A DNA stretch of 64,000 nt from Pseudomonas sp. LBUM920 (GTDB lineage: Bacteria; Pseudomonadota; Gammaproteobacteria; Pseudomonadales; Pseudomonadaceae). A model generated the notes under the pieces. The model saw nothing but the letters and a program-made list of their open reading frames with translations, was not told where the DNA came from and did no database searches. Below are positions 43,747 through 52,600 of the stretch, piece by piece. The stretch is from assembly GCF_003852315.1 (NCBI RefSeq), contig NZ_CP027762.1, positions 5,189,501 through 5,253,500 on the forward strand, read 5' to 3'. How positions within the stretch are numbered: position 1 is the first letter of the stretch; the number at the start of each line of letters is the position of its first letter. Made by a program: the position numbers and the translations under genes.

Positions 43747-44580
43747 TTACAAGCGCTGCAGATCCCGCTGTGCCAACTGGGCAGCGGAGGTACCCGGATA
43801 CTGGGCAACCACCTGCTGCAGAATGCCTTTGACCTTGTCGGTGTGACCTAGGCGGCGTTCTACGTCAGCGAGTTTGTACAGCGAATCAGGCACCTTGGCG
43901 TGCTTTGGGTAAAGCTGGCTGACCTTGGCAAAAGCCTGGCCTGCACCTTGCAAATCACCCTTGGCCAAGTTGACCTCGCCCAACCAGTACTGGGCATTGC
44001 CCGCGTATTGGCTGTTCGGGTATTTGCGCAGGAATGCGGTAAAGGCCTGGCTGGCCTTATCGAAATCCTTGGCTTTGATCAGGTCGAAGGCTGCATCGTA
44101 ATACAGCTTTTCCTTCGCCGGATCACCCGGTTCGCTGCTGGCGGCAGGGGCTTGGCTTGCCGCCGCGGCCCCTGCTGCTGCACCACCGGCGGCGCTTGGT
44201 GCGCCACCGGCAGAAGAATTATCAGGAGTGGCGGCAGGTGTAACGCCGGCTCCAATGCGTCGGTCAAGATCCTGGTAACGCTCCAGGCCTTCTTGCTTAA
44301 GCTGGTTCACTTGATTCTGCAGCACTTCAATCGTGCCTTGTTGCTGCGACAATTGATCCTGCATGCGTTGCAGCTGGTTGAACAGTTCGCCCTGTGCCGA
44401 GGGAGCGGACGTAGCCGCTCCCCCAGCATAGGCGCCGTTCGTGCCATAACCCGCTGGCGGATAACTGCTCCCGCTATTGTTATAGCCAGAGTTGCTATCT
44501 TCCACAGGAACCGCAGCCCACACCGCAAGCGGTGCGAGGCTGAGAGCCAATACAGTTAGAGCACGACGGCACGTTCGCAT
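43747..44580 (-). CDS. cpoB: Cell division coordinator CpoB (YbgF)
   Basis: This 277-aa periplasmic protein has a signal peptide (1-23), a trimerising coiled coil near 66-105 (LFNQLQRMQDQLSQQQGT), an Ala/Gly/Pro-rich linker and C-terminal TPR repeats (YYDAAFDLIKAKDFDKASQA, YWLGEVNLAKGDLQGA, SLYKLADVERRLGHTD). It links Tol-Pal to peptidoglycan synthesis during division. It lies six bases after pal. Confidence 0.94.
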   Translation of the reverse strand: MRTCRRALTVLALSLAPLAVWAAVPVEDSNSGYNNSGSSYPPAGYGTNGAYAGGAATSAPSAQGELFNQLQRMQDQLSQQQGTIEVLQNQVNQLKQEGLERYQDLDRRIGAGVTPAATPDNSSAGGAPSAAGGAAAGAAAASQAPAASSEPGDPAKEKLYYDAAFDLIKAKDFDKASQAFTAFLRKYPNSQYAGNAQYWLGEVNLAKGDLQGAGQAFAKVSQLYPKHAKVPDSLYKLADVERRLGHTDKVKGILQQVVAQYPGTSAAQLAQRDLQRL

Positions 44581-44586
44581 GACGAA

Positions 44587-45087
44587 TTACTTACGCAGTT
44601 CGACGCGACGGTTTTGAGCCCAGGACTGCTCGTCGTGGCCAGTAGCAACTGGACGCTCTTTACCGTAGGAAACCAGTTCCAGTTGGCCTGGAGCAACACC
44701 TTGCAGTACCAGGTAGCGCTGAACGGCTTTCGCACGACGCTCGCCCAGTGCCATGTTGTACTCACGAGTACCACGTTCGTCAGTGTTACCTTCCAGAACA
44801 ACGCGAGCGCCGTTAGCTTTCAGGTCCTTCGCGTGAACGTCCAGAGCGCGCATGGCTTCTGGCTTCAGGTCCGAACTGTCGTATTCGAAGTAGAAAGTGG
44901 TGATAGCGCGCAGAGCAGCTTCTTCGCTCAGGGAGCCGTCAACTGCACCAGTGTTAGCGCCGTAACCAGCGTTTGGATCAACAGCTGCGCCTTCACCGGC
45001 ATTGTCGCCGCCTTTAGACGAGCAACCAACGGCTACGGACAGAGCCAGAGCCAGAGCAGCAAACTTACCAAACTTCAGCATTTCCAT
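44587..45087 (-). CDS. pal: Peptidoglycan-associated lipoprotein (OprL)
   Basis: This 166-aa outer-membrane lipoprotein has a lipobox VAVGC with lipidated C22 and an OmpA-like peptidoglycan-binding domain (about 60-166) with TDERGTREYNMALGERRA. Binds TolB and peptidoglycan and anchors the outer membrane during constriction. The start MEMLKFGKFAALALA follows the Pseudomonas OprL pattern. Confidence 0.96.
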   Translation of the reverse strand: MEMLKFGKFAALALALSVAVGCSSKGGDNAGEGAAVDPNAGYGANTGAVDGSLSEEAALRAITTFYFEYDSSDLKPEAMRALDVHAKDLKANGARVVLEGNTDERGTREYNMALGERRAKAVQRYLVLQGVAPGQLELVSYGKERPVATGHDEQSWAQNRRVELRK

Positions 45088-45142
45088 CGTGAAACTCCTA
45101 ATGAACCCCAGTGTGTTAAGTACTTCTTTTTGTAGCGCCGCG

Positions 45143-46444
45143 TCAGTTCAGGTAAGGGGACCAGGACGGTTCTCTGACTTCGCCTTGAGCGGTAGGAAGC
45201 GGGAGCCTTACGCGTCCATTAATGGACACGAGCATCAAGACTCCCCGGCCCTGCTGGCGGGTGGCGTAGATTACCATGGTGCCGTTGGGCGCAACAGTAG
45301 CTGACTCATCAAGGTTGGTATCTGTGAGGATTTTTACGGTTCCGCGCTGCAAATCCTGGGCCGCAACCCGGAAATTAGTGAAACCATCCTGACGGTGAAT
45401 CATCACCAACGTCTTTTCATCGGCCGAAAGCTTAGGATTGGCATTGTAGTTACCAATAAAGGTCACGCGTTCTGCGCCACCGCCATTCACGTTCGCTTTA
45501 TAAACTTGTGGCTTGCCGCCACGGTCGGAGGTGAAGTAGATGGTCGAGCCATCCTTACCCCAGAACGGTTCGGTGTTGATGCCCGGGCCGCTGGTAACAC
45601 GGCTGATCTGGCGCGAAGCCATGTTCATCACGTAGATGTCCGGGTTGCCGTCCTTGGAGAGCACGAACGCCAGGCGCGAACCATCCGGCGACCAGGCTGG
45701 TGCACCGTTGAGGCCTTCGAAGTTGGTGATCTGCTCGCGACGACCTGTATCGATATGCTGAACAAAGATACGTGGACGGCGCTGCTCGAACGATACGTAG
45801 GCAATACGCTTGCCGTCCGGCGCAAAGCGCGGCGACAGGATTGGCTCACGCGATTGCAGCAAGGTTACAGCGCGTGCGCCGTCGTAGTCCGAACGCTGCA
45901 AAGTGTAACGAGTGTTGTCTACAGAGAAACGCTCAGCCGTTACATAAAGCAGACGTGTCGAGAAAGCACCCTTGATACCGGTCAGCTTTTCAAACGACTG
46001 GTCCGAGATGTAGTGCGCCATGTCCCGCAGTTGTTCGGCGGTGCCCGATACGCTGCCGGTCAAGACCTGCTGCTCGGTGGCCACGTTGAACAACGTGTAC
46101 TGGATCTGCAGGCGACCGCCGGCCGGCGTGATGTTGCCGACCATCAGGTACTGGGCGCCCACCGCCTTCCAGTCACGGAACACAACTTCGCTGGCCTGGT
46201 TAGGCTGGCTGATCATGTTGCCTTTCGGAATCGGCGCGTAGTAACCGGAGTTGCGCAGGTCGTCACTGACGATCTGGGCCATGTCGTCCGGCAGCACGCT
46301 GCCGCCCTGCCAGCCGAACGGTACTACGGCAATCGGGGTGGCCCGATCGCTACCGCTGGTAACCAGGATGTTCTTTTCATCCGCCGCCGCTATCCCTGCC
46401 ATACAGCAAATAACGACAAGCATTCCTCGAAGAAGGTTTCTCAC
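45143..46444 (-). CDS. tolB: TolB translocation protein
   Basis: This 433-aa periplasmic protein has a signal peptide (1-21), a TolB N domain (ITVTSG-like KNILVTSGSDRATPIAV) and a six-bladed propeller (LSPRFAPDGKRIAYVSFE, PAWSPDGSRLAFVLS, WGKDGSTIYFTSDR). It links Pal and TolA. GTG 46444 overlaps the tolA stop in GTGA. Confidence 0.95.
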   Translation of the reverse strand: MRNLLRGMLVVICCMAGIAAADEKNILVTSGSDRATPIAVVPFGWQGGSVLPDDMAQIVSDDLRNSGYYAPIPKGNMISQPNQASEVVFRDWKAVGAQYLMVGNITPAGGRLQIQYTLFNVATEQQVLTGSVSGTAEQLRDMAHYISDQSFEKLTGIKGAFSTRLLYVTAERFSVDNTRYTLQRSDYDGARAVTLLQSREPILSPRFAPDGKRIAYVSFEQRRPRIFVQHIDTGRREQITNFEGLNGAPAWSPDGSRLAFVLSKDGNPDIYVMNMASRQISRVTSGPGINTEPFWGKDGSTIYFTSDRGGKPQVYKANVNGGGAERVTFIGNYNANPKLSADEKTLVMIHRQDGFTNFRVAAQDLQRGTVKILTDTNLDESATVAPNGTMVIYATRQQGRGVLMLVSINGRVRLPLPTAQGEVREPSWSPYLN

Positions 46445-47514
46445 AAGGCTAGATCCTCAGGTGTGAATGTCATCTTGAATGAACGATAGGGAGCGAAGTC
46501 GCTTGGTTTCATTCCCTGCATCTCGGTCAACCGGCCAATGTTCTTGACCGCGGCAACCGCCGAACTGTCGAACGAACCGTCACCACTGGACTTGGCCACG
46601 CTGACCGAAGTCACCGTACCGTCCGGCAACATGCCGATCTGCAGCACTACTGTCATGCCTTTGCGTGCCGAAGGTGGACGTGTCCAGCCTTCCGCTGCCC
46701 GTGCCCGAATCAGGTCGTCGAAACTGCCCGCGACTTCATCACCACGTTCATCGGCCAAGGCTTGCTGACGCTGCGGCGTGTCGGAAAGCAAATCTGCCAA
46801 GGCCTGGGCCTTTTTCTCTTCGGCGGATTTACGTGCTGCTTCCTGGGCCTTTTTCTTGCTGGCGTCGGCGGCAGCTTTCTTCTTCGCGTCGTCGGCGACT
46901 TTCTTCTTCGCCTCGTCTGCTTCAGCTTTTTTCTTGGCGTCTTCGGCGGCTTTCTTCTTCGCGTCTTCGACTATCTTTTTCTTGGCGTCTTCAGCGGCCT
47001 TTTTCTTGGCCTCTTCTTCGGCAGCTTTTTTGGCTTCTTCTTCAGACTTCTTTTTAGCTATATCAGCCAATTGTTTCTCTTCGGCTTTTTTAGCTTCGGC
47101 AGCTTTATCGGCTTTTTTGGCTTCATCAGCCTTTTTCGCCTCGTCAGCTTTCTTGGCTTCGTCAGCCTTTTTCGATTCCTCGGCCTTTTGAGCCGCCTCT
47201 TCTTTCTTTTGTTCCGCAGCAGCCTTCACCGCTTCCTGCTCGACCTTCTTCTGTTCCATCTGTTCGACTTCAGTCTGGCGCGCAGCCGACTTCTGGGCCT
47301 CACCCGCAATCTTTTGATTGGTCTGGGTGGTGGCCTGACTTTTCGATTTCAGCTGATACAGGGTCGCCTGCACGATCGGCTTGGCTGGCGGCAAGTCCGG
47401 GGTCATGGCAAAGCTGACGAACAGCATGCCAAACACCAGGACGTGCAGGGCAATTGCCCAGACGCTAGGCCAGAAGTAGCTTTCCGAGGCGGACGGCTCT
47501 CGCTGTTGCTGCAT
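46441..47514 (-). CDS. tolA: TolA energy-transducing membrane protein
   Basis: This 357-aa protein has one N-terminal membrane helix (FWPSVWAIALHVLVFGMLF) and a very long Lys/Ala/Glu-rich helix with KKA/EAKK repeats spanning the periplasm (about 80-245). Its globular C-terminal domain (about 260-357) resembles TonB-C. Couples TolQR proton-driven motion to TolB-Pal. Start shares one base with the tolR stop. Confidence 0.95.
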   Translation of the reverse strand: MQQQREPSASESYFWPSVWAIALHVLVFGMLFVSFAMTPDLPPAKPIVQATLYQLKSKSQATTQTNQKIAGEAQKSAARQTEVEQMEQKKVEQEAVKAAAEQKKEEAAQKAEESKKADEAKKADEAKKADEAKKADKAAEAKKAEEKQLADIAKKKSEEEAKKAAEEEAKKKAAEDAKKKIVEDAKKKAAEDAKKKAEADEAKKKVADDAKKKAAADASKKKAQEAARKSAEEKKAQALADLLSDTPQRQQALADERGDEVAGSFDDLIRARAAEGWTRPPSARKGMTVVLQIGMLPDGTVTSVSVAKSSGDGSFDSSAVAAVKNIGRLTEMQGMKPSDFAPYRSFKMTFTPEDLAL

Positions 47515-47975
47515 CAGGGCGCCTCGGTAATCAAGCCAACGTTACCCACGCCGGCCTTCTGCAGCCCACCCATGGCGCCCATGACGGAACCATAGTCGAC
47601 CACTTTGTCGCCGCGAATGAACACCTGGGTGTGCTTGCCGCCTTCGTTGCCGGACCGGATGATCTTGGTCACGGCATCGGTCATCTGCGGCAAGGTCATG
47701 GCCTTGTCCTGCTGTTTCTGAGTGTCGACTTCGCTGCCAAGGTTCCAGTAATAGGTCTTGTCAGCCTTGATCGAAATGGTCAGGACCTGAGTGTTGTTGT
47801 CTTGCGGCAAGGCTTCGCTGGAAACCTTGGGCAGATCAACCTTCACGCCCTGATTGAGCATCGGCGCGGTCACCATGAAGATGACCAGCAGCACCAACAT
47901 CACGTCGATGTAAGGCACTACGTTCATCTCGGCGACCGGCTTGCGCTTTTTGCGAGCTCGAGCGATTAAAGCCAT
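47514..47975 (-). CDS. tolR: TolR biopolymer transport protein
   Basis: This 153-aa inner-membrane protein has a single helix (VMLVLLVIFMVTAPML) bearing the proton-path Asp (PYIDVML) and a periplasmic dimerisation domain. With TolQ it forms the proton-driven motor. Start 47975 is close behind tolQ. Confidence 0.94.
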   Translation of the reverse strand: MALIARARKKRKPVAEMNVVPYIDVMLVLLVIFMVTAPMLNQGVKVDLPKVSSEALPQDNNTQVLTISIKADKTYYWNLGSEVDTQKQQDKAMTLPQMTDAVTKIIRSGNEGGKHTQVFIRGDKVVDYGSVMGAMGGLQKAGVGNVGLITEAP

Positions 47976-47989
47976 TGGGAATTACCTGC

Positions 47990-48685
47990 TTATTCTTCGC
48001 TGGTGTGCACTTTACGGTGCAGGATCGCCTGGAATTCGTCGGCGAAGGTGTAGTAACGGCTGATCAAGGTCTCGCCGCGCGCGGCAAAACGGTTGTAGGC
48101 AATTACTGCGGGGATAGCAGCGAACAAGCCGATCGCGGTAGCGATCAGGGCTTCGGCGATACCCGGGGCCACGGTGGCCAGGGTCGCTTGCTGGGCCTGA
48201 GCCAGGCCACGGAAGGAGTTCATGATGCCCCACACCGTACCGAACAGGCCGATATACGGGCTCACGGAACCGACGGTGGCGAGAAACGGCAGGCTCTGCT
48301 CCAGCTTCTCTTCTTCGCGGGAAATCGCGACGCGCATGGCACGGGCCACGCCTTCCATGACTGCTTCCGGGTCAACGCCCGGTTGCTGACGCAGGCGGGA
48401 GAACTCCTTGAAGCCAGCGCGGAAGATCTGCTCGACGCCCGAATCCGGGTCCGGGTTGCTGCCGGCCTGGCGGTACAGCTTGGACAGGTCGATACCCGAC
48501 CAGAAGCGCTCTTCGAAGCTCTCCAGGGCACGTCGACCGGCACGCAGCAAATTGCTGCGCTGAAAAATCATGACCCAAGAGGTAACCGATGCGGCTACCA
48601 GGACCAGCATCACCAGTTGAACCACGACACTGGCATTGCTGACCAGGCTCCACATGGAGGAATGGTCGACGACGGTAGGTTCCAC
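47990..48685 (-). CDS. tolQ: TolQ proton channel subunit
   Basis: This 231-aa ExbB/MotA-type protein has three membrane helices: VVQLVMLVLVAASVTSWVMIF near the start and two near 135-200, with the conserved block TVGSVSPYIGLFGTVWGIM. Starts at GTG with GGAG upstream, one base after ybgC. Confidence 0.95.
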   Translation of the reverse strand: MEPTVVDHSSMWSLVSNASVVVQLVMLVLVAASVTSWVMIFQRSNLLRAGRRALESFEERFWSGIDLSKLYRQAGSNPDPDSGVEQIFRAGFKEFSRLRQQPGVDPEAVMEGVARAMRVAISREEEKLEQSLPFLATVGSVSPYIGLFGTVWGIMNSFRGLAQAQQATLATVAPGIAEALIATAIGLFAAIPAVIAYNRFAARGETLISRYYTFADEFQAILHRKVHTSEE

Positions 48686-48686
48686 G

Positions 48687-49142
48687 CTAAATCTCCTGCT
48701 TTGATTGTTTACCCGCGCCGCTTACGCCGGCAAAGGCCGCACGTAGAGCTTCGGGAATGGCCCGGGGTTTCAAACTATTGGTGCGCACACAGGCCACCAG
48801 GAACTGCCCCTCACAGAGCAGCGTTGCATCCGTTGCCCGCCTGACTTGCTGTTTAAAGCGCAGGCTGACACGGTTCAATTCGATTACTTCAGCGCTGACC
48901 AGCAACTCGTCGTCCAATCGCGCCGGTGCGTGATAACGCGCCTCGCTGGAATGCACGACGAATAACAGGTCCTCCCCTGCCAGCTGGGATTGGGCAAAGC
49001 CCAGCTCCCGTAGCCGCTCGGTTCGAGCCCGCTCCATGAACTTGAGGTAGTTGACGTAATAAACGATGCCGCCGGCATCGGTGTCCTCGTAATAAACGCG
49101 ACAGCGATGTGCGAACGACTGATCCCCGTTTTGCGCGCGCAT
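48687..49142 (-). CDS. ybgC: YbgC acyl-CoA thioesterase
   Basis: This 151-aa hot-dog fold thioesterase starts the Tol-Pal operon in many proteobacteria. The active-site block YYEDTDAGGIVYYVNYLKFMER contains the catalytic Asp. It hydrolyses acyl-CoA/ACP; its role in the envelope remains unclear. Confidence 0.92.
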   Translation of the reverse strand: MRAQNGDQSFAHRCRVYYEDTDAGGIVYYVNYLKFMERARTERLRELGFAQSQLAGEDLLFVVHSSEARYHAPARLDDELLVSAEVIELNRVSLRFKQQVRRATDATLLCEGQFLVACVRTNSLKPRAIPEALRAAFAGVSGAGKQSKQEI

Positions 49143-49282
49143 ACTCTAGTGCTTACTCCTCAGGTTGCCAATCCGGCTGGGCAACTGTTTTTTCCATTCT
49201 CTGAAACATTTGCAGCAACTGAATGACGCTACCAGCCACTAGGACAGCACAAACATCAGATAAATCGACTGACGTGAGCTTT

Positions 49283-50341
49283 TTAATCGTCCACTGCATC
49301 CAGGAATTCGTCTACTACAGGCATCTCGCCCAATCGTGACGGAATGTTTAACCCGAAGTGCAAATAAGCATGACGCGTCACCACCCGCCCCCTTGGCGTG
49401 CGCATGATGTACCCCTGCTGGATCAGGTACGGTTCCAGCACATCCTCAATGGTATGACGCTCCTCGCTGATCGCCGCCGCCAGGCTGTCCACACCCACCG
49501 GGCCGCCGTCGAACTTCTCGATCATGGTCAAGAGTAGACGTCGATCCTGGTGGTCGAAGCCATGTTCGTCCACATCCAGCAGGTTCAACGCCAAATCGGC
49601 CACGGCCTTGGTGATATGACCCTTGGCGCGCACTTCAGCAAAATCGCGCACACGTCGCAATAAACGGTTGGCAATCCGCGGCGTGCCCCGCGCTCGACGG
49701 GCGATTTCAAAGGCGCCTTCCGGGTCGAGCGGCAAGCCAAGAATACTCGCCGAACGACTGACAATCGTCGCCAGGTCTGCGGTGCTATAGAACTCTAGAC
49801 GTTGAACAATGCCGAAACGGTCTCGCAGCGGGTTGGTCAGCATGCCCGCGCGGGTGGTCGCGCCCACCAGGGTGAACGGCGGCAGGTCGAGCTTGATCGA
49901 GCGGGCCGCCGGGCCTTCGCCGATCATAATGTCGAGCTGGAAGTCTTCCATGGCCGGGTACAGCACTTCTTCGACGATGGGCGACAACCGGTGAATCTCG
50001 TCGATAAACAGCACATCGTGCGGTTCAAGGTTGGTCAGCAGGGCCGCCAGATCACCCGGACGCTCCAGCACCGGGCCGGAGGTGGACTTGATCGACACGC
50101 CCATTTCCTGGGCGATGATGTTCGCCAGCGTGGTTTTACCCAGCCCCGGCGGGCCGAAGATCAAGGTGTGGTCCAGGGACTCGCTGCGCCCGCGCGCGGC
50201 CTGGATGAACAACTCCATCTGCTCGCGCACGGTGGGCTGGCCGATGTATTCGGCCAGGCTCAGCGGGCGGATGGCCCGGTCCTGGACTTCTTCACGGTCG
50301 CGCGGGCCAGTGGCCGCGATCAGACGATCAGCTTCAATCAC
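49283..50341 (-). CDS. ruvB: RuvB Holliday-junction helicase motor
   Basis: This 352-aa hexameric AAA+ ATPase drives branch migration. Walker A GPPGLGKTTLAN near 62, Walker B LFIDEIHRLSP near 111 and the arginine-finger region GATTRAGML are present, followed by a winged helix. GTG 50341 abuts the ruvA stop. A 140-base gap to ybgC follows. Confidence 0.96.
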   Translation of the reverse strand: MIEADRLIAATGPRDREEVQDRAIRPLSLAEYIGQPTVREQMELFIQAARGRSESLDHTLIFGPPGLGKTTLANIIAQEMGVSIKSTSGPVLERPGDLAALLTNLEPHDVLFIDEIHRLSPIVEEVLYPAMEDFQLDIMIGEGPAARSIKLDLPPFTLVGATTRAGMLTNPLRDRFGIVQRLEFYSTADLATIVSRSASILGLPLDPEGAFEIARRARGTPRIANRLLRRVRDFAEVRAKGHITKAVADLALNLLDVDEHGFDHQDRRLLLTMIEKFDGGPVGVDSLAAAISEERHTIEDVLEPYLIQQGYIMRTPRGRVVTRHAYLHFGLNIPSRLGEMPVVDEFLDAVDD

Positions 50342-50953
50342 TTAAATCATTCCCTTCAGGGCTCGGCGGATCATGTCTTCGCTGCTCAGGTTCTTGTCCT
50401 TGATGGCCGATACGGCTTTGCTCGCTTCCTGAGGCTTGTAGCCCAGGGAGATCAACGCGCTGACCGCATCGCTCTCGGCGCTGGCGACCTGGCCTGCCGG
50501 CATGTCCGGCTGGTTCGGCACCAGGGCAAACATGCTCGGCACCACTTCCCAGGCCTTGAAGCGGTCCTTGAGTTCTACCAGCAGGCGCTCGGCGGTTTTC
50601 TTGCCGACGCCCGGCACCTTGGTCAACGCCGAAGTGTCCTGGGCCGACACCGCGCGCACCAGCTCATCGACTTCCAGGCTCGACATCAATGCCAGCGCGA
50701 GCTTTGGCCCTACGCCATTCAGGCGAATCAACTCGCGGAAAAAGTCGCGGTCGCGCTTGCCAATGAAACCGTAGAGCAGTTGCGCGTCTTCCCGTACCAC
50801 CAGATGGGTGTGCAGGGTCAGCGGCTCGCCGACCGACGGTAGGCGATACAGGGTGGTCATGGGCACTTCCAGCTCATACCCCAACCCATTCACATCCAGA
50901 ATCAGGTGCGGCGGCTGTTTCTCAGCCAGGGTGCCGCGCAAGCGTCCAATCAC
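50342..50953 (-). CDS. ruvA: RuvA Holliday-junction binding protein
   Basis: This 203-aa tetrameric protein clamps the four-way junction and recruits RuvB. N-terminal OB fold (MIGRLRGTLAEKQPP), HhH motifs (LIRLNGVGPKLALALMS and LTKVPGVGKKTAERLL), and the C-terminal RuvB-binding domain are present. Starts at GTG. Confidence 0.96.
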   Translation of the reverse strand: MIGRLRGTLAEKQPPHLILDVNGLGYELEVPMTTLYRLPSVGEPLTLHTHLVVREDAQLLYGFIGKRDRDFFRELIRLNGVGPKLALALMSSLEVDELVRAVSAQDTSALTKVPGVGKKTAERLLVELKDRFKAWEVVPSMFALVPNQPDMPAGQVASAESDAVSALISLGYKPQEASKAVSAIKDKNLSSEDMIRRALKGMI

Positions 50954-51020
50954 GGTTCAGATCCTTAAAGCTTGGGGTCAGATCGAGGCCTGACCGGAAA
51001 TAACGATTGCGCTGATGCTA

Positions 51021-51545
51021 TCAGAGACGCAGCCGGCCGCCACGACTGCGTGCCGTGCCCAAGCCGTGCGGCAGCAAGCTTGAGCGCGTGTGCGCATGGC
51101 AAATGGCAATGGCCAGGGCGTCGGAGGCGTCGATTTGCGGTTTTGAGGTGAGCTTGAGCATGTGCATGACCATCATCTGCACCTGCTCCTTATTCGCCGC
51201 ACCGGTGCCGACCACAGCCTGTTTGACCTGGGTCGCAGTGTACTCGGCGATTTCCATGCCCTCCTCCGCGCCGGCAACAATCGCGGCGCCACGGGCCTGG
51301 CCAAGCTTGAGCGCAGAGTCGGCGTTTTTGGCCATGAACACCTTTTCGATGCCCATGGTCACCGGGCCGTAGGTCTGGATCACTTCACGCACGCCGCGGT
51401 AGACAATCTGCAGGCGCTCGGCCAACTCGCCCGCGCCGGTACGGATGCAGCCCGAGGCGACGTAGACGCAGCCGCGCGGGGTCTGTTGCACCACGCCAAA
51501 ACCGGTGATGCGCGAACCGGGGTCGATACCTAGGATTAAAGTCAT
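51021..51545 (-). CDS. ruvC: RuvC crossover-junction endonuclease
   Basis: This 174-aa resolvase has the catalytic D7 in LGIDPGSRITGFG and further acidic residues near IEKVFMAKNADSA and IDASDALAIAICH. It cuts the RuvAB-bound junction. Starts ATG 51545. Confidence 0.95.
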   Translation of the reverse strand: MTLILGIDPGSRITGFGVVQQTPRGCVYVASGCIRTGAGELAERLQIVYRGVREVIQTYGPVTMGIEKVFMAKNADSALKLGQARGAAIVAGAEEGMEIAEYTATQVKQAVVGTGAANKEQVQMMVMHMLKLTSKPQIDASDALAIAICHAHTRSSLLPHGLGTARSRGGRLRL

Positions 51546-51594
51546 AACGCCTGCGGGTTGGGTAAAAACAATTTTTGATACAGAGAAGCTCTAA

Positions 51595-51684
51595 TGTGGG
51601 AGCGGGCTTGCTCGCGAAAGCGATGTGTCAGTCAACTCATATGCTGACTGATACACCGCTTTCGCGAGCAAGCCCGCTCCCACA
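51595..51684. repeat. REP doublet between ruvC and yebC
   Basis: Inverted TGTGGGAGCGGGCTTGCTCG heads sit 20 bases from the end of yebC. Confidence 0.88.
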
Positions 51685-51703
51685 TTTTGATCTACATCGC
51701 CCT

Positions 51704-52450
51704 TCAGCCTAGCTGCTCGGCCACAGACTCAGGGATGTCGGCGTTCGAGTACACGTTCTGCACGTCATCCAGGTCTTCAAGCATATCCAGCATCTTCAGC
51801 ACTTTCTGCGCGCCGTCCAGGTCCAGTTCGGCGCTGGTGGTCGGCAGCATCACGATTTCCGCGTCAGTGCCTTTGAAACCTGCCGCTTCCAGCGCGTTGC
51901 GCACCGCATAGAAGCCGGCAAACGAGGTGAACACGTCGATAGAACCGTCTTCGTTGGTCACCACGTCGTCGGCGTCAGCCTCCATCGCAGCTTCCATCAG
52001 CGCGTCTTCATCCGTACCCGGCGCAAAGGTAATCTGCCCCTTGCGCTCGAACAGGTAGGCCACCGAACCGTCGGTGCCCAGGTTGCCGCCGCATTTGCTG
52101 AACGCATGGCGCACGGCTGCCGCAGTACGGTTGCGGTTGTCGGTCATGCACTCGACCATCACCGCCACGCCGCCCGGGCCGTAGCCTTCGTAGCTCAGTT
52201 CGACCATGTCGTCGGTGTCGGCGGCGCCGGCACCACGGGCCACGGCGCGGTCGATGATATCGCGGCTCATGTTCGCGCCCAGAGCCTTGTCCAGCGCCAG
52301 GCGCAGACGCGGGTTGGAGCCCGGGTCACCACCGCCTTGGCGGGCAGCGACGGTCAGCTCGCGAATCCACTTGGTGAAGATCTTGCCTTTCTTGGCATCC
52401 TGACGCTCTTTGCGGTGCTTGATGTTCGCCCACTTGGAATGGCCAGCCAT
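51704..52450 (-). CDS. yebC: YebC/PmpR-family regulator
   Basis: This 248-aa protein starts MAGHSKWANIKHRKERQDAKKG and shows the three-domain YebC pattern (GGDPGSNPRLRLALDKA, MVECMTDNRNRTAAAVRHAF). P. aeruginosa PmpR at this position represses pqsR; other YebC proteins affect translation of poly-proline. ATG 52450 is chosen over longer starts inside the leader. Confidence 0.94.
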   Translation of the reverse strand: MAGHSKWANIKHRKERQDAKKGKIFTKWIRELTVAARQGGGDPGSNPRLRLALDKALGANMSRDIIDRAVARGAGAADTDDMVELSYEGYGPGGVAVMVECMTDNRNRTAAAVRHAFSKCGGNLGTDGSVAYLFERKGQITFAPGTDEDALMEAAMEADADDVVTNEDGSIDVFTSFAGFYAVRNALEAAGFKGTDAEIVMLPTTSAELDLDGAQKVLKMLDMLEDLDDVQNVYSNADIPESVAEQLG

Positions 52451-52534
52451 AACACAACTCCGAAATTCTCTAGAAACCTTATCAATCCCGCCCCAGGCAG
52501 GATTTCCCTCTTGAAAGCACAACCCTTGTAACGC

Positions 52535-52562
52535 AAAGGCGCATCCGAAGATGCGCCTTTTT
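52535..52562 (-). terminator. Terminator after aspS
   Basis: AAAGGCGCATC-CGAA-GATGCGCCTTT is a perfect 11-bp stem with tetraloop, 38 bases after the aspS stop; the T-run is stronger on the plus strand. Confidence 0.75.
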
Positions 52563-52600
52563 AGACTGCGTAAACCTCAGTGCGCTTCCACGCAGCAGCC

